DNA of 55,052 nucleotides from a virus: positions 1 to 55,052 of the IMG/VR virus record IMGVR_UViG_3300044546_001769. One strand, written 5' to 3'. The notes beneath the pieces were generated by a model. The model saw only the letters and a list, made by a program, of their open reading frames with translations, ran no database searches and was not told the origin of the DNA. The translations under genes were made by a program, and so were the position numbers. Of this stretch, positions 26,363 to 34,961 are shown piece after piece; the stretch's first letter is position 1; the number at the start of each line of letters is the position of its first letter.

Positions 26363-26959
26363 ATGACATCTCAGCTTAAAGTCGTTGATCCTGTAGATCC
26401 AGCCAACCCTCGATATTACTTAGACAAAGCAGCAATGCACGCAGCTTTGGCTCAATATAAAGAGGATTGTGAAAAAGCAACAGCTGAAGGAAAACCACAG
26501 CCTAATATCCCAAATTACATTGGTGAATGTTTTATGGGAATCGCCAAAGGCTATGCAATGAAGTACAATTTTCGATCGTATTCATTTGTAAATGATATGA
26601 TTGGTGATGCTGTAATGACTTGTATTAAGTATATTCGTTCATACGATCCAGACCGTCGAAATGAAAGTGGAACTGCAACATCACCTCTTGCGTATTTTAC
26701 TCAGTGTTGTCACTATGCGTTTTTAGGACGTATTGCTCTTGAGGCAAAGCAGAGTAAGATCAAACGATCGCTAATCATGAATGCGGATTTTGATACTTTC
26801 TCATTACAGGGTGATGATGATGCAAAAGATTTTCATATGCATCTTGTTGAGTTTACACAGTCGTTGGGTCCAGATACAGATGCTTCGCCAACAGAGTCAA
26901 AGAAAAAACGTGAAACAAAACAAAAAACCGTTGGACCACTTGATAACTTTTTAGAATGA
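26363..26959 (+). CDS. 55: Late-promoter sigma factor gp55
   Basis: Matches T4 gp55 in length (198 against 185 aa) and pattern: NPRYYLDKAAMHAALAQYKED, IPNYIGECFMGIAKGYAMKYNF, DMIGDAVMTCIKYIRSYDP and SPLAYFTQCCHYAFLGRI. In T4, gp55 replaces sigma70 on host RNA polymerase and recognises TATAAATA, with gp33 and the sliding clamp as partners. The C-terminus ends in a hydrophobic-acidic peptide (PLDNFLE) like the clamp-binding tail of T4 gp55. It heads an ATGA-coupled operon with genes 47 and 46. No gp33 was recognised in the window. Confidence 0.9.
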   Translation: MTSQLKVVDPVDPANPRYYLDKAAMHAALAQYKEDCEKATAEGKPQPNIPNYIGECFMGIAKGYAMKYNFRSYSFVNDMIGDAVMTCIKYIRSYDPDRRNESGTATSPLAYFTQCCHYAFLGRIALEAKQSKIKRSLIMNADFDTFSLQGDDDAKDFHMHLVEFTQSLGPDTDASPTESKKKRETKQKTVGPLDNFLE

Positions 26960-28011
26960 AAATAATATTTCTTGGCGACCTTCATCTTGGAGCCCGAAGC
27001 GGTAGTACTCATTTCTGTAACTACTTTAATAAATTCTTTTCTGATGTTCTCTATCCGTATATGGACGAGCATGGAATCAAACACATTGTTCAATTAGGTG
27101 ACTTTTTTGATTCACGAACAAATTTAAGTCTTAAGGCATTTCATTTTTGTAAACCGCAGTGGCTAGATCCACTTGTACAAAATGATTACAAAATGCACGT
27201 ATTAATTGGCAATCATGATATTTCACTGCGCGAATCGCTAGAGATCAATTCTCCTCAAAGTCTTCTTCAAGAATATGTTAAATCTGGTAATTTAATTATT
27301 CATGACAAACCTACTCAAATTGAATTTTCAAATACTACTATTGATGTGATTCCGTGGATTTGTCGTGATAATCACTCTGAGATAGAGGAATTTCTTAAAC
27401 GACCAAAAGTCGGTGATTTGTGTGTTGGTCATTTTGAAATTGCTGGTTTTGAAATGTATCGTGGTGTTGAGGGTCATGGTGGTCTAGACCCGGAAACATT
27501 TGAACGATATGAACGTACACTTTCTGGACACTATCATACGCGTAGCTATTCTGAACGATATAGCATAGAGTATATTGGAACACCGTACGAGATTACATGG
27601 AGTGATTGTAGTGATCCGCGAGGATTCACTGTGTTTGATACAGATACACGTGAATTCAGCTTTGTACAGAATCCAAATACAATGTTTAAACGGATCTACT
27701 ATAGAGATGGTAATCAAGATAATCTTGCAGAACTGCGTGGAAAATTCGTTAAATTAATAGTCGAAAGTAAGACGAGCTTATATCAATTTGATACATTCTT
27801 GACGCGGCTACGCGAAATTGAAATGTACGATTTGTCTATTGTAGAGAATATTGACAATCTAATTATTGCAGAAGAACTAGATGAAAATCTAAAAATTGAA
27901 GATACTCTAAGCATAATTGGTTCATACGTTGATAAACTTGAAACACAAACAGACAAAAATAAAATTAAGCAATATTTGCAATCTCTATACACTGAAGCTA
28001 TTTCATTATGA
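26956..28011 (+). CDS. 47: Recombination endonuclease subunit gp47 (Mre11/SbcD-like)
   Basis: Metallophosphoesterase motifs in order: GDLHLGARSG (Asp, His), QLGDFFDSR, IGNHDISLR, VGHFEIAGF and SGHYHTRS. Length 351 aa, close to T4 gp47 (339). With gp46 it processes DNA ends for recombination-dependent replication. ATGA overlaps with gene 55 upstream and gene 46 downstream tie the three together in one transcript, in the same order as T4 transcription. Confidence 0.95.
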   Translation: MKIIFLGDLHLGARSGSTHFCNYFNKFFSDVLYPYMDEHGIKHIVQLGDFFDSRTNLSLKAFHFCKPQWLDPLVQNDYKMHVLIGNHDISLRESLEINSPQSLLQEYVKSGNLIIHDKPTQIEFSNTTIDVIPWICRDNHSEIEEFLKRPKVGDLCVGHFEIAGFEMYRGVEGHGGLDPETFERYERTLSGHYHTRSYSERYSIEYIGTPYEITWSDCSDPRGFTVFDTDTREFSFVQNPNTMFKRIYYRDGNQDNLAELRGKFVKLIVESKTSLYQFDTFLTRLREIEMYDLSIVENIDNLIIAEELDENLKIEDTLSIIGSYVDKLETQTDKNKIKQYLQSLYTEAISL

Positions 28012-29717
28012 TCGTTTTTAATAAAATTACAGCAAAAAACTTTTTGAGTTTGGGTAATGTTCCAACAAGCATTCCTCTTAATAGACACAAAAATACACTT
28101 ATAGTTGGCACCAACGGGAGTGGCAAGTCAAGTCTGTGTACAGATTCTATTTGTTTTGCACTGTATGGAAAACCTTATCGAAATATTGTAAAGAATCAAC
28201 TTGTTAATTCTATCAACCAAAAAGGTCTTGAAGTTGAAATTGACTTCTCAGTTGGTCCTGTTGAATATAGAGTTAAACGTGGAATAAAACCAAATATTTT
28301 TGAGATCTATCAAGATGGAAAGTTGATTGATCAAGAGGCTGCAACAAAAGACTATCAACAGTATCTTGAGCGTCAGATCTTAAAGATTAATTTCAAAACA
28401 TTTTGCCAAGTCGTTATTCTTGGAACCGCATCCTTCGTACCTTTTATGAATCTTTCAGCGTCACAACGACGTGATGTTATTGAGGATGTTCTTGACATTG
28501 CTGTTTTTAGTGATATGAATACGGTATTGAAGAATCGTATGTCTGAACTACAAGAGGAAATAAAAGATACCAATCATCAGATTGATACAGCTAAAAAAGA
28601 AACGCTAACACAAAAGAAACTTATTCAAGTTTTAGAGGATGCTAAGAGTAGTCGCATTCAAGAGGAAGAGGTGAATATTGATACACTGATGTCTGTTATA
28701 GAACGACATCGTGAAAATATAAACGAATATAAATCCAAAATCGATCTATTGGAAAAGCCTGAGAGCGTTGACATTAAAATAATTCAACAGATTGAACGAT
28801 TAGCTGATTTGGCTGAAACTGAAATTCAATCAAATACACGAAAGTTAAATTCAATTGGCGCACTCAGCGACTGTCCAACATGCTTGCAGAGCGTTGGTAA
28901 ACAGCACAAAGCACTTCTTAAAAAGCAGTTTACGCAAATTGAAACTGAATTGACTACTCAACTATGTGATCACAAACATCAAATAAACGAACTAGATAAA
29001 AAATTATCTGCGCAAAGGGAATATGAAACAACAGTCAAATCTTATAATGATCAGATTATTCGCGAGTATGACAAGATAGCAATTCACGAAAATGAAGTTA
29101 ATAAAAAACAAAAATTAATTAATTCAATTCGCGCAGACGTTACCGATATTTCAAACGAAAAGAATAAATTAAGAACCATTGCTGATACAGCACTATCACT
29201 GCTGCAACAAAAGAATGATTTAATGGATATTCGCAATATTCAAGAACTCAGTCAAATGTTGCTAAAAGATACTGGAATTAAAGCAGCTATTATTAAAGAG
29301 TATGTGCCAATTCTAAATAAAATGATTAATAAATATCTGGCAATGTTTGGTTTTCATATTAATTTTATATTGGATGAAAATTTCAATGAGACCATTAGAT
29401 CACGCGGTCGCGATGAATTTTCATACAGCAGTTTCTCTGAAGGCGAGAAACGAAAAATCGACACTGCAATTCTTTTTGCTTTCCGTCAAATCAGCGAATT
29501 AAAGAATAGCGCTAACTGTAATTTGCTTGTACTAGATGAAGTTGGTAGCGAAAACTTTGACTTGAATGCAAAGGAATGTTTTCTTGAGATTCTTTCATCG
29601 ATAGAAGGCGGAAACAATTTTATTATTAGTCATTCATCTCCAAGTCATGAAGCATATGATTGCGTGTACAAGGTTGAAAAGCGTGGAGATTTTAGCAATA
29701 TGGAATTAATGAATTAA
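28008..29717 (+). CDS. 46: Recombination endonuclease subunit gp46 (Rad50/SbcC-like ATPase)
   Basis: Walker A GTNGSGKSS (Lys40), a long coiled coil interrupted by a zinc hook CPTC (Cys289, Cys292), an ABC signature SFSEGEKRK (about residue 475), and Walker B LLVLDEVGSE (about 505), then the His switch ISHSSPS. Length 569 aa against 560 in T4. Partners gp47 to resect DNA ends. All catalytic elements are intact. Confidence 0.95.
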   Translation: MIVFNKITAKNFLSLGNVPTSIPLNRHKNTLIVGTNGSGKSSLCTDSICFALYGKPYRNIVKNQLVNSINQKGLEVEIDFSVGPVEYRVKRGIKPNIFEIYQDGKLIDQEAATKDYQQYLERQILKINFKTFCQVVILGTASFVPFMNLSASQRRDVIEDVLDIAVFSDMNTVLKNRMSELQEEIKDTNHQIDTAKKETLTQKKLIQVLEDAKSSRIQEEEVNIDTLMSVIERHRENINEYKSKIDLLEKPESVDIKIIQQIERLADLAETEIQSNTRKLNSIGALSDCPTCLQSVGKQHKALLKKQFTQIETELTTQLCDHKHQINELDKKLSAQREYETTVKSYNDQIIREYDKIAIHENEVNKKQKLINSIRADVTDISNEKNKLRTIADTALSLLQQKNDLMDIRNIQELSQMLLKDTGIKAAIIKEYVPILNKMINKYLAMFGFHINFILDENFNETIRSRGRDEFSYSSFSEGEKRKIDTAILFAFRQISELKNSANCNLLVLDEVGSENFDLNAKECFLEILSSIEGGNNFIISHSSPSHEAYDCVYKVEKRGDFSNMELMN

Positions 29718-29730
29718 ACAAGAGGAAATT

Positions 29731-30126
29731 ATGCAGATAGAAGATTTGAAGTTTTTGCTGTCAGTAATAGATGGTTGTTATAAACTATCGTCTTCTGATA
29801 AAGAACAAATTGGCTCAGCAAGAAAATTGATTGTTGCTGAGATTGATGCGTTAATAGTAAAAACTACAACAAATAAAAAAACATTCAAAGATATACTTTC
29901 TGAACTAGAATCAAATTATCCAAAAGTCGCTGAAAAGATCAGCACGTTGTGGGGAACGTTACAATGTAGACAGTATCTTGATGACTTGTGCATTGATGAT
30001 AGATGTGATGCAAAACCACGTCTAGGTTTTCCTTTTGCAGTGCTAATGTCAATTGAAGATTTGCTAGATGCGCATGATAATGCATATCCAAATTTTGCTA
30101 TTCCAAAAAAACCATGGGATGAATGA
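29731..30126 (+). CDS. Conserved hypothetical phage protein, 131 aa
   Basis: Start supported by AAGAGGAAATT. Helical and soluble; the C-terminal half (RQYLDDLCIDDRCDAKPRLGFPFAVLMSIEDLLDAHD) has the look of a small conserved myophage protein. Not part of the T4 46-45 interval by any similarity I recognise. No motif indicates function. Confidence 0.6.
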   Translation: MQIEDLKFLLSVIDGCYKLSSSDKEQIGSARKLIVAEIDALIVKTTTNKKTFKDILSELESNYPKVAEKISTLWGTLQCRQYLDDLCIDDRCDAKPRLGFPFAVLMSIEDLLDAHDNAYPNFAIPKKPWDE

Positions 30127-30145
30127 TTAACTGGTTCTACATGCA

Positions 30146-30469
30146 ATGGAAACGTTTAAACATACACCCATCATTGAACACAATTTTCATTATACGCCGT
30201 CTGATTCTGAAATCGTTTTGAATGCAATAGATATTTTAGAAGAAGTTGCTTTTAAAAAAGAATTTCTAACAGATAAACATCAAAGCCAGTGTATTAAAAC
30301 ATTGCCTAGACTGTACGAACTTGTACAAGAAATTTCTGCATTGTACGAAATGACACCTCATGACTGCAAGATTAGCGAATACTTGCAGCAATTGATCGAG
30401 TTCAAGAATGAATCCTTAGAGATGTTACGTGATGTAAACTCTTCACAGAACCTAAAAAAGTTCGCTTGA
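30146..30469 (+). CDS. Hypothetical protein, 107 aa
   Basis: Small, soluble and mostly helical (NAIDILEEVAFKKEFL, KTLPRLYELVQEISALYEM). No good ribosome binding site precedes the ATG and an alternative ATG at 30141 is out of frame. The 3' end runs into the promoter at 30471. Function unknown. Confidence 0.55.
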   Translation: METFKHTPIIEHNFHYTPSDSEIVLNAIDILEEVAFKKEFLTDKHQSQCIKTLPRLYELVQEISALYEMTPHDCKISEYLQQLIEFKNESLEMLRDVNSSQNLKKFA

Positions 30470-30470
30470 G

Positions 30471-30501
30471 TTTTACTTTTAATCCAATTTCGTGTTATAA
30501 T
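30471..30501 (+). promoter_or_regulatory. Early promoter, conserved family
   Basis: TTTTACTTTTAAT, then TGTTATAAT (extended -10; TATAAT at 30496-30501). The leader contains ATATC/GATAT arms around the strong ribosome binding site GGAGG at 30511-30515. Confidence 0.8.
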
Positions 30502-30522
30502 ATCATTATTGGAGGATATGAC

Positions 30523-30702
30523 ATGTATAGTTTATTGTTTGTTTTTGCTGTTGCACTAATACTCGCAAAAGTTCTTGGACTAGTTCAAATAACTTGGACG
30601 GTTGCAGCGTTTCCGATGATTTTGTTCGTGACGCTTGTAGTTGTCATTTTTAGTGTGTTTTTCTTGATCTTCTTTATTAAATCTTTGAAAAATAAAAAAT
30701 AA
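30523..30702 (+). CDS. Small two-span membrane protein, 59 aa
   Basis: The ATG at 30523 follows GGAGG at ideal spacing; an in-frame TTG at 30466 would lie upstream of the promoter and is rejected. Nearly all hydrophobic: about residues 3-22 and 26-51 are two spans, ending in KSLKNKK. It overlaps the next start by one base. Possibly an early membrane protein affecting the host envelope; no homology recognised. Confidence 0.65.
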   Translation: MYSLLFVFAVALILAKVLGLVQITWTVAAFPMILFVTLVVVIFSVFFLIFFIKSLKNKK

Positions 30703-31493
30703 TGAAAATTGATTATTGTTCTGATTTGCATTTAGGCTTAGACGGAACATCGTCGCGAGTTCTTGAATGCTTTCCTGAACCACTTGGTGACGTATTAATT
30801 CTCGCAGGTGATATTGCAGAAGTCAGTGTATTAAAAAACAAGAACAAAGGAAAGAAAAAACAATTTTTGAATTTCTTTGAGTGGGTTAATAATAACTACA
30901 AACACGTACTGTATGTTTTTGGCAATCATGAGTTCTATGATGAATCGCTGTATCATTCTGTTAAAAATATGCGTGATATTTTTAGTAAAAAAGGATTCAA
31001 CAATGTCTATATTCTAGATAACGAATCGATTACTATTGATGGAAAGCAATTTTTTGGCGGAACAATGTGGACCAGTTGTCGAGATGGCAATCCACTTGTT
31101 TTGAATGAAGTTCAATCAAAGATGTCTGATTATCTGTATATTAAGGACAGTAATGGCGATAAAATATTGCCTGAACATACAGTTGCTCAGCACAGAACTT
31201 TTAGAAATGCTGTAGAAAAGTATCGAAGAGCAGACGTTGTTATTACACATCATGCTCCGCATAATCTTTCCATTTCTCCATTCTATAGATCGTGTAGTGG
31301 TATTAATGACGCATATTATGAAGAGCTGTTTGACTTTATTTTTGATTCAGAAATAAAAGTATGGCATCATGGTCATGTACACGACCCATGTGATTATATG
31401 ATTAAAAACACTCGTGTACTGTGCAATCCTCGTGGATACTATGGAATAGAACATGATGCATATTCATTCAAAGTAAAATCATATGAACTCTAA
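30702..31493 (+). CDS. Calcineurin-like metallophosphoesterase, 263 aa
   Basis: Shows the full motif series: CSDLHLGLDG (Asp, His), LILAGDIAEV, VFGNHEFYD, ITHHAPHNLS and WHHGHVHDPCDY. The family cuts phosphomono- and diesters with two metal ions. It differs from gp47 and from the second phosphoesterase at 50177, so this phage carries three members. The substrate cannot be read from sequence; a nuclease or a nucleotide phosphatase is possible. Confidence 0.85.
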   Translation: MKIDYCSDLHLGLDGTSSRVLECFPEPLGDVLILAGDIAEVSVLKNKNKGKKKQFLNFFEWVNNNYKHVLYVFGNHEFYDESLYHSVKNMRDIFSKKGFNNVYILDNESITIDGKQFFGGTMWTSCRDGNPLVLNEVQSKMSDYLYIKDSNGDKILPEHTVAQHRTFRNAVEKYRRADVVITHHAPHNLSISPFYRSCSGINDAYYEELFDFIFDSEIKVWHHGHVHDPCDYMIKNTRVLCNPRGYYGIEHDAYSFKVKSYEL

Positions 31494-31698
31494 AATCTAT
31501 TGCATTGTTTGTGATAAAGAATTAGATCATTTTGCCGAAGAAAAATGGCATCCAATAAATGCTGTTCATTTTCATTCTCATGGTCATTATGGTTCTGCTC
31601 ATTTTGATCCGATGGACGGTTCAACATTAAACATAGCAGTGTGTGACGAATGTCTTGATAAAAAGACAGAAAAAACCGAAGTAATAAAAATCATATAA
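31483..31698 (+). CDS. Small zinc-ribbon-like protein, 71 aa
   Basis: CIVC (residues 7-10) and CDEC (near 54-57) make a two-knuckle zinc ribbon, with a His-rich stretch between (HPINAVHFHSHGHYGSAH). Overlaps the phosphoesterase gene by 11 bases. Such small ribbons in phages often bind host proteins or nucleic acid; nothing more specific can be said. Confidence 0.62.
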   Translation: MNSKIYCIVCDKELDHFAEEKWHPINAVHFHSHGHYGSAHFDPMDGSTLNIAVCDECLDKKTEKTEVIKII

Positions 31699-31709
31699 GT
31701 TATTTCACG

Positions 31710-31746
31710 TTTCTTCTCTTTTTAATTGTTATTACTTTTTTATAAT
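31710..31746 (+). promoter_or_regulatory. Weak candidate promoter
   Basis: TATAAT at 31741-31746 preceded by a T-rich tract containing CTTTTTAAT, resembling the early family but with spacing about 3 bases longer. It would serve the 31777 gene. Confidence 0.4.
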
Positions 31747-31776
31747 TGTTTTCTTATTATTTGGAGCATTTTCGTT

Positions 31777-31971
31777 ATGACATCAGAAGCAACTCTTGAT
31801 TTAACACCGTCTGAACCAGCAGCTTTTCAGTTTCGCGTTTGCCACAAACAGCAAGACATTGAACTTTGGTCAGATTGGGTAGTGTGTTCAGAAATTCTTT
31901 ACAATCAGTTTAAAGCACATCAAAATAATGGAGAATTCATTTATCAAGTTCGTCGACTTTTTTCAGAATGA
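31777..31971 (+). CDS. Hypothetical protein, 64 aa
   Basis: ATG at 31777 chosen because the in-frame TTG at 31726 falls inside the promoter region; TTGGAG lies 11 bases upstream. Soluble, with aromatic strands (FQFRVCHKQQDIELWSDWVVC). No family recognised. Confidence 0.58.
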   Translation: MTSEATLDLTPSEPAAFQFRVCHKQQDIELWSDWVVCSEILYNQFKAHQNNGEFIYQVRRLFSE

Positions 31972-32003
31972 TTTTTACTTTTATTCAAAAGTTGTTGTAT
32001 AAT
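31972..32003 (+). promoter_or_regulatory. Early promoter, conserved family
   Basis: TTTTTACTTTTATT, then TATAAT at 31998-32003, directly after the preceding stop. ATAATAA and TTATTAT arms bracket the leader, which holds the ribosome binding site AGAGGAT. Confidence 0.8.
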
Positions 32004-32027
32004 AACTTTATTGATAGAGGATTTATT

Positions 32028-32198
32028 ATGAGAGTAGTAGAATTCAAGCAACTTGCTAGAGGATTGGATTTTGATTTTTACTATGATCGTGGACTACGTC
32101 TGTGGACTCTGCGAAAACATGAACGTACAGAGTATTTTACTCGACAAGTTCTACTTTCAATGACTGTAGAAAAATTTAAACAATCTTATTTGTACTGA
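32028..32198 (+). CDS. Hypothetical protein, 56 aa
   Basis: Start set by AGAGGATTTATTATG; the longer in-frame version from 31968 would cross the promoter. A basic small protein (GLDFDFYYDRGLRLWTLRKHERTEYF). Typical of short early phage genes that target host factors; function unknown. Confidence 0.6.
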   Translation: MRVVEFKQLARGLDFDFYYDRGLRLWTLRKHERTEYFTRQVLLSMTVEKFKQSYLY

Positions 32199-32216
32199 TT
32201 TTTAATTTGTTAAAAC

Positions 32217-32316
32217 GAGTTTGCTGTGTACGGGTGAAGCTTAATTGGATAAGCAGCTGGCTTCTACCCAGTCGATAGTGCAAGTTCGAATCTTGTCACC
32301 CGTACACAGCAAATTC
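32217..32316 (+). repeat. Long inverted repeat enclosing the tRNA-Arg
   Basis: Arms 32217-32237 and 32296-32316 pair over 21 positions with one G-U, extending the tRNA acceptor stem outward by over ten base pairs on the precursor. This is far longer than the normal 7-bp stem. Confidence 0.85.
32230..32304 (+). tRNA. tRNA-Arg (anticodon UCU)
   Basis: Cloverleaf: acceptor ACGGGTG/CACCCGT, D stem GCTT/AAGC with GG in the loop, anticodon stem GCTGG/CCAGT with loop CTTCTAC (anticodon TCT), T arm GCAAG-TTCGAAT-CTTGT. CCA is not encoded. Position 8 is A instead of U and the variable region is about 7 bases. It would decode AGA, used often in this A+T-rich genome. Exact ends are uncertain by a base or two because pairing continues outside the acceptor stem. 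Confidence 0.85.
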
Positions 32317-32336
32317 AAACACTTCTGTAAAATATC

Positions 32337-32648
32337 ATGAAATGTTACTCTGATCTTTCTCCTGCTCAACGTAAATGGGTAGATTTGGTTGAAATTCATT
32401 TTCCTGAAATTAATGATACAATAACTTATAAGAAATTATTGGAAATGTATAATTATTTTCTTGAGCTGCGCAAACAGAATAAAAATTACAAAGTATCAAA
32501 ACCACTATGGCTTATTACTAATAATGCAATCGAACGTGGGTTGTATAAATTTCCTGGAAGAAAAATAAAAATCAAAAAAGATTTTTCAGAAATGGAAATT
32601 TTATATCATAGTGAACTGGCAGAATTTGGTATAGAACCAATAATTTAA
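32337..32648 (+). CDS. Hypothetical protein, 103 aa
   Basis: A soluble, basic, helical protein (YSDLSPAQRKWVDLVEIHF, then RKIKIKKDFSEMEILYH). The LSPAQRKW phrase resembles small phage proteins that contact DNA or polymerase, but I would not assign a role. It follows the tRNA by about 30 bases with no good ribosome binding site. Confidence 0.58.
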   Translation: MKCYSDLSPAQRKWVDLVEIHFPEINDTITYKKLLEMYNYFLELRKQNKNYKVSKPLWLITNNAIERGLYKFPGRKIKIKKDFSEMEILYHSELAEFGIEPII

Positions 32649-32675
32649 TTTTATTTTTAATATAATGGAGTTATA

Positions 32676-32972
32676 ATGACTGTAGGTGTGAAATTTGATT
32701 CAGAAAAACCGATGATGAGTTTGTTGCCGCCTTTTGCAACTCTTGCCGTCGGTCGTGTTCTTACGATGGGTGCTAAAAAATACTCAGCTGGAAATTGGCG
32801 TCACGTTGAAAACGGACAACAACGGTATGCTGATGCAGCACTACGACATTTTTATGCATATATGTCCGGCGAAGAACGAGACCCAGAGTCTGGTGAAAAC
32901 CATATGGCACACGTAATATGTTGTGCTATGTTTATACTTGACGCCGCCGAAAGCGGCAATCCCTTGAAATGA
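32676..32972 (+). CDS. dATP/dGTP diphosphohydrolase N-terminal-type protein, 98 aa
   Basis: KFDSEKPMMSLLPPFATLAVGRVLTMGAKKYSAGNWRH, then ALRHFYAYMSGEERDPESGENHMAHVICCAMFILD, matches the domain named dATP/dGTP diphosphohydrolase N-terminal (formerly DUF5664), found in many phages. The metal ligands would be in the Glu/His-rich part. Its likely job is purine-nucleotide pool control; the name comes from the family and activity here is untested. Confidence 0.75.
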   Translation: MTVGVKFDSEKPMMSLLPPFATLAVGRVLTMGAKKYSAGNWRHVENGQQRYADAALRHFYAYMSGEERDPESGENHMAHVICCAMFILDAAESGNPLK

Positions 32973-33002
32973 TTCTCTTTAACTTAACTATGAAAGACGA
33001 CT

Positions 33003-33662
33003 ATGAAAATCTCTAAAGAAACTACATCCATCCTGAAAACTTTGGCTGGTATTAATACTAACCTGCTATTAAAAGCTGGCTCTAAGCTTTCAACAATTTC
33101 GCCGCTAAAAACCGTCGTTGCAGAGGTATCTGTACAAGAAACATTTTCTACAGAATTTGGCATTTACGATCTCAACGAATTTCTTGGTGTTCTTAGTCTG
33201 TTCAGCGAACCAGAACTAACGTTTAGTGATAAACAAGTCAAGATCTCAGAGAACGGCGTTAGCATTAAATATTTTGGTGCAGATCCTGGAATTCTGACTG
33301 TTCCTCAAAAAGAACTTAAATTTCCAACACCTGACGTTGAATTTGATATTCCTACATCAGTTCTTGCAATGGCAATCAAAACAGCTAGTGTATTGCGCAG
33401 TCCTGACATCAGCTTTATTGGTGATGGTACGGCTGTTACACTGCAAATTCAAGATTTAAAGAATCCTTCAAGTAATAGTTTTGATTTGAAAGTCGGTGAA
33501 ACTGATCGCACTTTTTCATCAAACTTAAAGGTCGAAAATCTCAAGATGATGAGCGGAGATTATTCTGTTGCAATTTCGGGTAAACGCATTTCACGATTCA
33601 CCAATAAAACAAATGGCGCAGTTTTTTATATTGCGCTTGAATCAACATCTTCGATTGAATAA
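33003..33662 (+). CDS. 45: Sliding clamp gp45
   Basis: Clear T4 gp45 pattern: start MKISKETTSILKTLAGINTNLLLK, then EFGIYDLNEFLGVLSLF, and the C-terminal VFYIALEST. Length 219 aa against 228 in T4. The trimeric ring tethers the polymerase to DNA and, with gp55, activates late transcription. Its own gene is followed by a promoter for gene 44. Confidence 0.93.
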   Translation: MKISKETTSILKTLAGINTNLLLKAGSKLSTISPLKTVVAEVSVQETFSTEFGIYDLNEFLGVLSLFSEPELTFSDKQVKISENGVSIKYFGADPGILTVPQKELKFPTPDVEFDIPTSVLAMAIKTASVLRSPDISFIGDGTAVTLQIQDLKNPSSNSFDLKVGETDRTFSSNLKVENLKMMSGDYSVAISGKRISRFTNKTNGAVFYIALESTSSIE

Positions 33663-33683
33663 GTTTGTTTTTTGTGTTATAAT
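33655..33683 (+). promoter_or_regulatory. Sigma70-type promoter before gene 44
   Basis: TTGAAT at 33655-33660 (overlapping the gene 45 stop), a 17-base spacer, then TGTTATAAT (TATAAT 33678-33683). A near-consensus extended -10 promoter that lacks the TTTTTACTTTTATT box of the other early promoters. Confidence 0.7.
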
Positions 33684-33735
33684 AGACAGTAGACTAAATT
33701 TTTAGTCAATTAATTTTTGTTATGAAAGAGCGCCT

Positions 33736-34677
33736 ATGTCCGAAGACTTAAATGCGATGGTATTCGCTGAGCATTATCGTCCTAAAACTATTGATGATTG
33801 TATTCTACCGTCTGCTACAAAGCAGATGATAAAGGATGCAGTAAGCAGCGGTTCTGTTCCACATTTTCTTTTTGCTGGAACCGCGGGCATAGGCAAGACC
33901 AGTTTGGCTAGAGCAATTTGTAATGAATTAAATGCTGATTTGCTCTACGTCAATGCTTCACTTGAGACAAGTATTGATGTAATTAGAACTAAAATTATTG
34001 GATTTTCTTCATCAGTTTCTTTGTCCGACAGCTTTAAAATTATTCTACTCGATGAGGCAGAGGGGCTGAGTCCACAAGCGTCAAATTCTCTTAAAGCTAT
34101 CTTTGAGGAATTTCCAAACGTCCGATACATTCTGACGACAAACAATCTTGCAAAGGTCATTGATCCAATAAAGAGCAGATGTGTTGTAATTGATTTTAAG
34201 ATTGATGCATCAGAAAAACCAGCTCTGGCTCTGCAAATGTTTAAACGAGTAAGCCTTATTTTAAAAGAGCGCGATATTGAATTTGATAAAAAAGTTGTTG
34301 CTGATGTAGTCAATAGGTTTTTTCCAGATTTTCGTAGAACACTTAATGAGATTCAGCGTTATTCGACTGGTGGTAAAATTGACAGCGGAATTCTATTAAG
34401 TCATAGCAAGACAAGTTATCGCGACTTGATTAAAATTCTAGCTGAAAAAGATTTTAAAGGTATGCGTCAGTGGGTTGGTGAAAATGCCGATTCTGATCCA
34501 GCAGTTCTTTTTAAAGATTTTTATGATAATGCATATGAATATTTTGAACCACAAACTATTCCAAATGTAATCTTATTGCTGTCCGATTATCAGTTTAAAG
34601 CAATTCATGCAGTTGATCCAAGTATTAATTTGGCAGCTTTTCTTGTTGAAATAATGATGCAGGTGAAATTTAAATGA
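33736..34677 (+). CDS. 44: Clamp loader ATPase gp44
   Basis: AAA+ protein: LFAGTAGIGKTSLARAIC (Walker A, about residues 45-60), IILLDEAEGLSPQA (Walker B) and the SRC sensor IKSRCVVIDF. Length 313 aa against 319 in T4. Opens the gp45 ring together with gp62. Followed at an ATGA overlap by a small gene and then gene 62. Confidence 0.95.
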   Translation: MSEDLNAMVFAEHYRPKTIDDCILPSATKQMIKDAVSSGSVPHFLFAGTAGIGKTSLARAICNELNADLLYVNASLETSIDVIRTKIIGFSSSVSLSDSFKIILLDEAEGLSPQASNSLKAIFEEFPNVRYILTTNNLAKVIDPIKSRCVVIDFKIDASEKPALALQMFKRVSLILKERDIEFDKKVVADVVNRFFPDFRRTLNEIQRYSTGGKIDSGILLSHSKTSYRDLIKILAEKDFKGMRQWVGENADSDPAVLFKDFYDNAYEYFEPQTIPNVILLLSDYQFKAIHAVDPSINLAAFLVEIMMQVKFK

Positions 34678-34961
34678 ACGAAATATTTTTATTATTGGTA
34701 ACCGCATTTGCTTCTTTTATTGGTGGTTGTTTTTATGGACTGAATATCAACGTCTGTAGTCAAGTGCGAGAAATTGCAAAATCTTTGCCTGTGAATATTG
34801 TTGCTGAAGAAATAAATTCAACGACCTGGGTTGGTCGACTTATGTCAACACATGAGTTTATATGCCAAGCAGGAGATTATGACACGCTTATTCAGATGTT
34901 GTATGAAAAGTTTCCTAACCGACAAATCGTTGTTACTGCTGTAGAGGTTGTGCAAGAATGA
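34674..34961 (+). CDS. Small membrane-anchored protein between genes 44 and 62, 95 aa
   Basis: Residues ~4-22 (IFLLLVTAFASFIGGCFYGL) form one N-terminal span; the rest is soluble (VAEEINSTTWVGRLMSTHEF). ATGA overlaps on both sides embed it in the clamp-loader operon, a place where T4 has no gene. Function unknown. Confidence 0.65.
   Translation: MNEIFLLLVTAFASFIGGCFYGLNINVCSQVREIAKSLPVNIVAEEINSTTWVGRLMSTHEFICQAGDYDTLIQMLYEKFPNRQIVVTAVEVVQE

Noticed and set aside
30466-30522. Start of the 30523 gene at the in-frame TTG at 30466
   Set aside because: It would place the conserved promoter and its -10 box inside the coding region; the ATG at 30523 has GGAGG at good spacing.
32642-32672. TATAAT-like box before the 32676 gene
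   Set aside because: A sequence ATATAAT is present in an A+T-rich run, but there is no matching upstream box at the family spacing; too weak to annotate.
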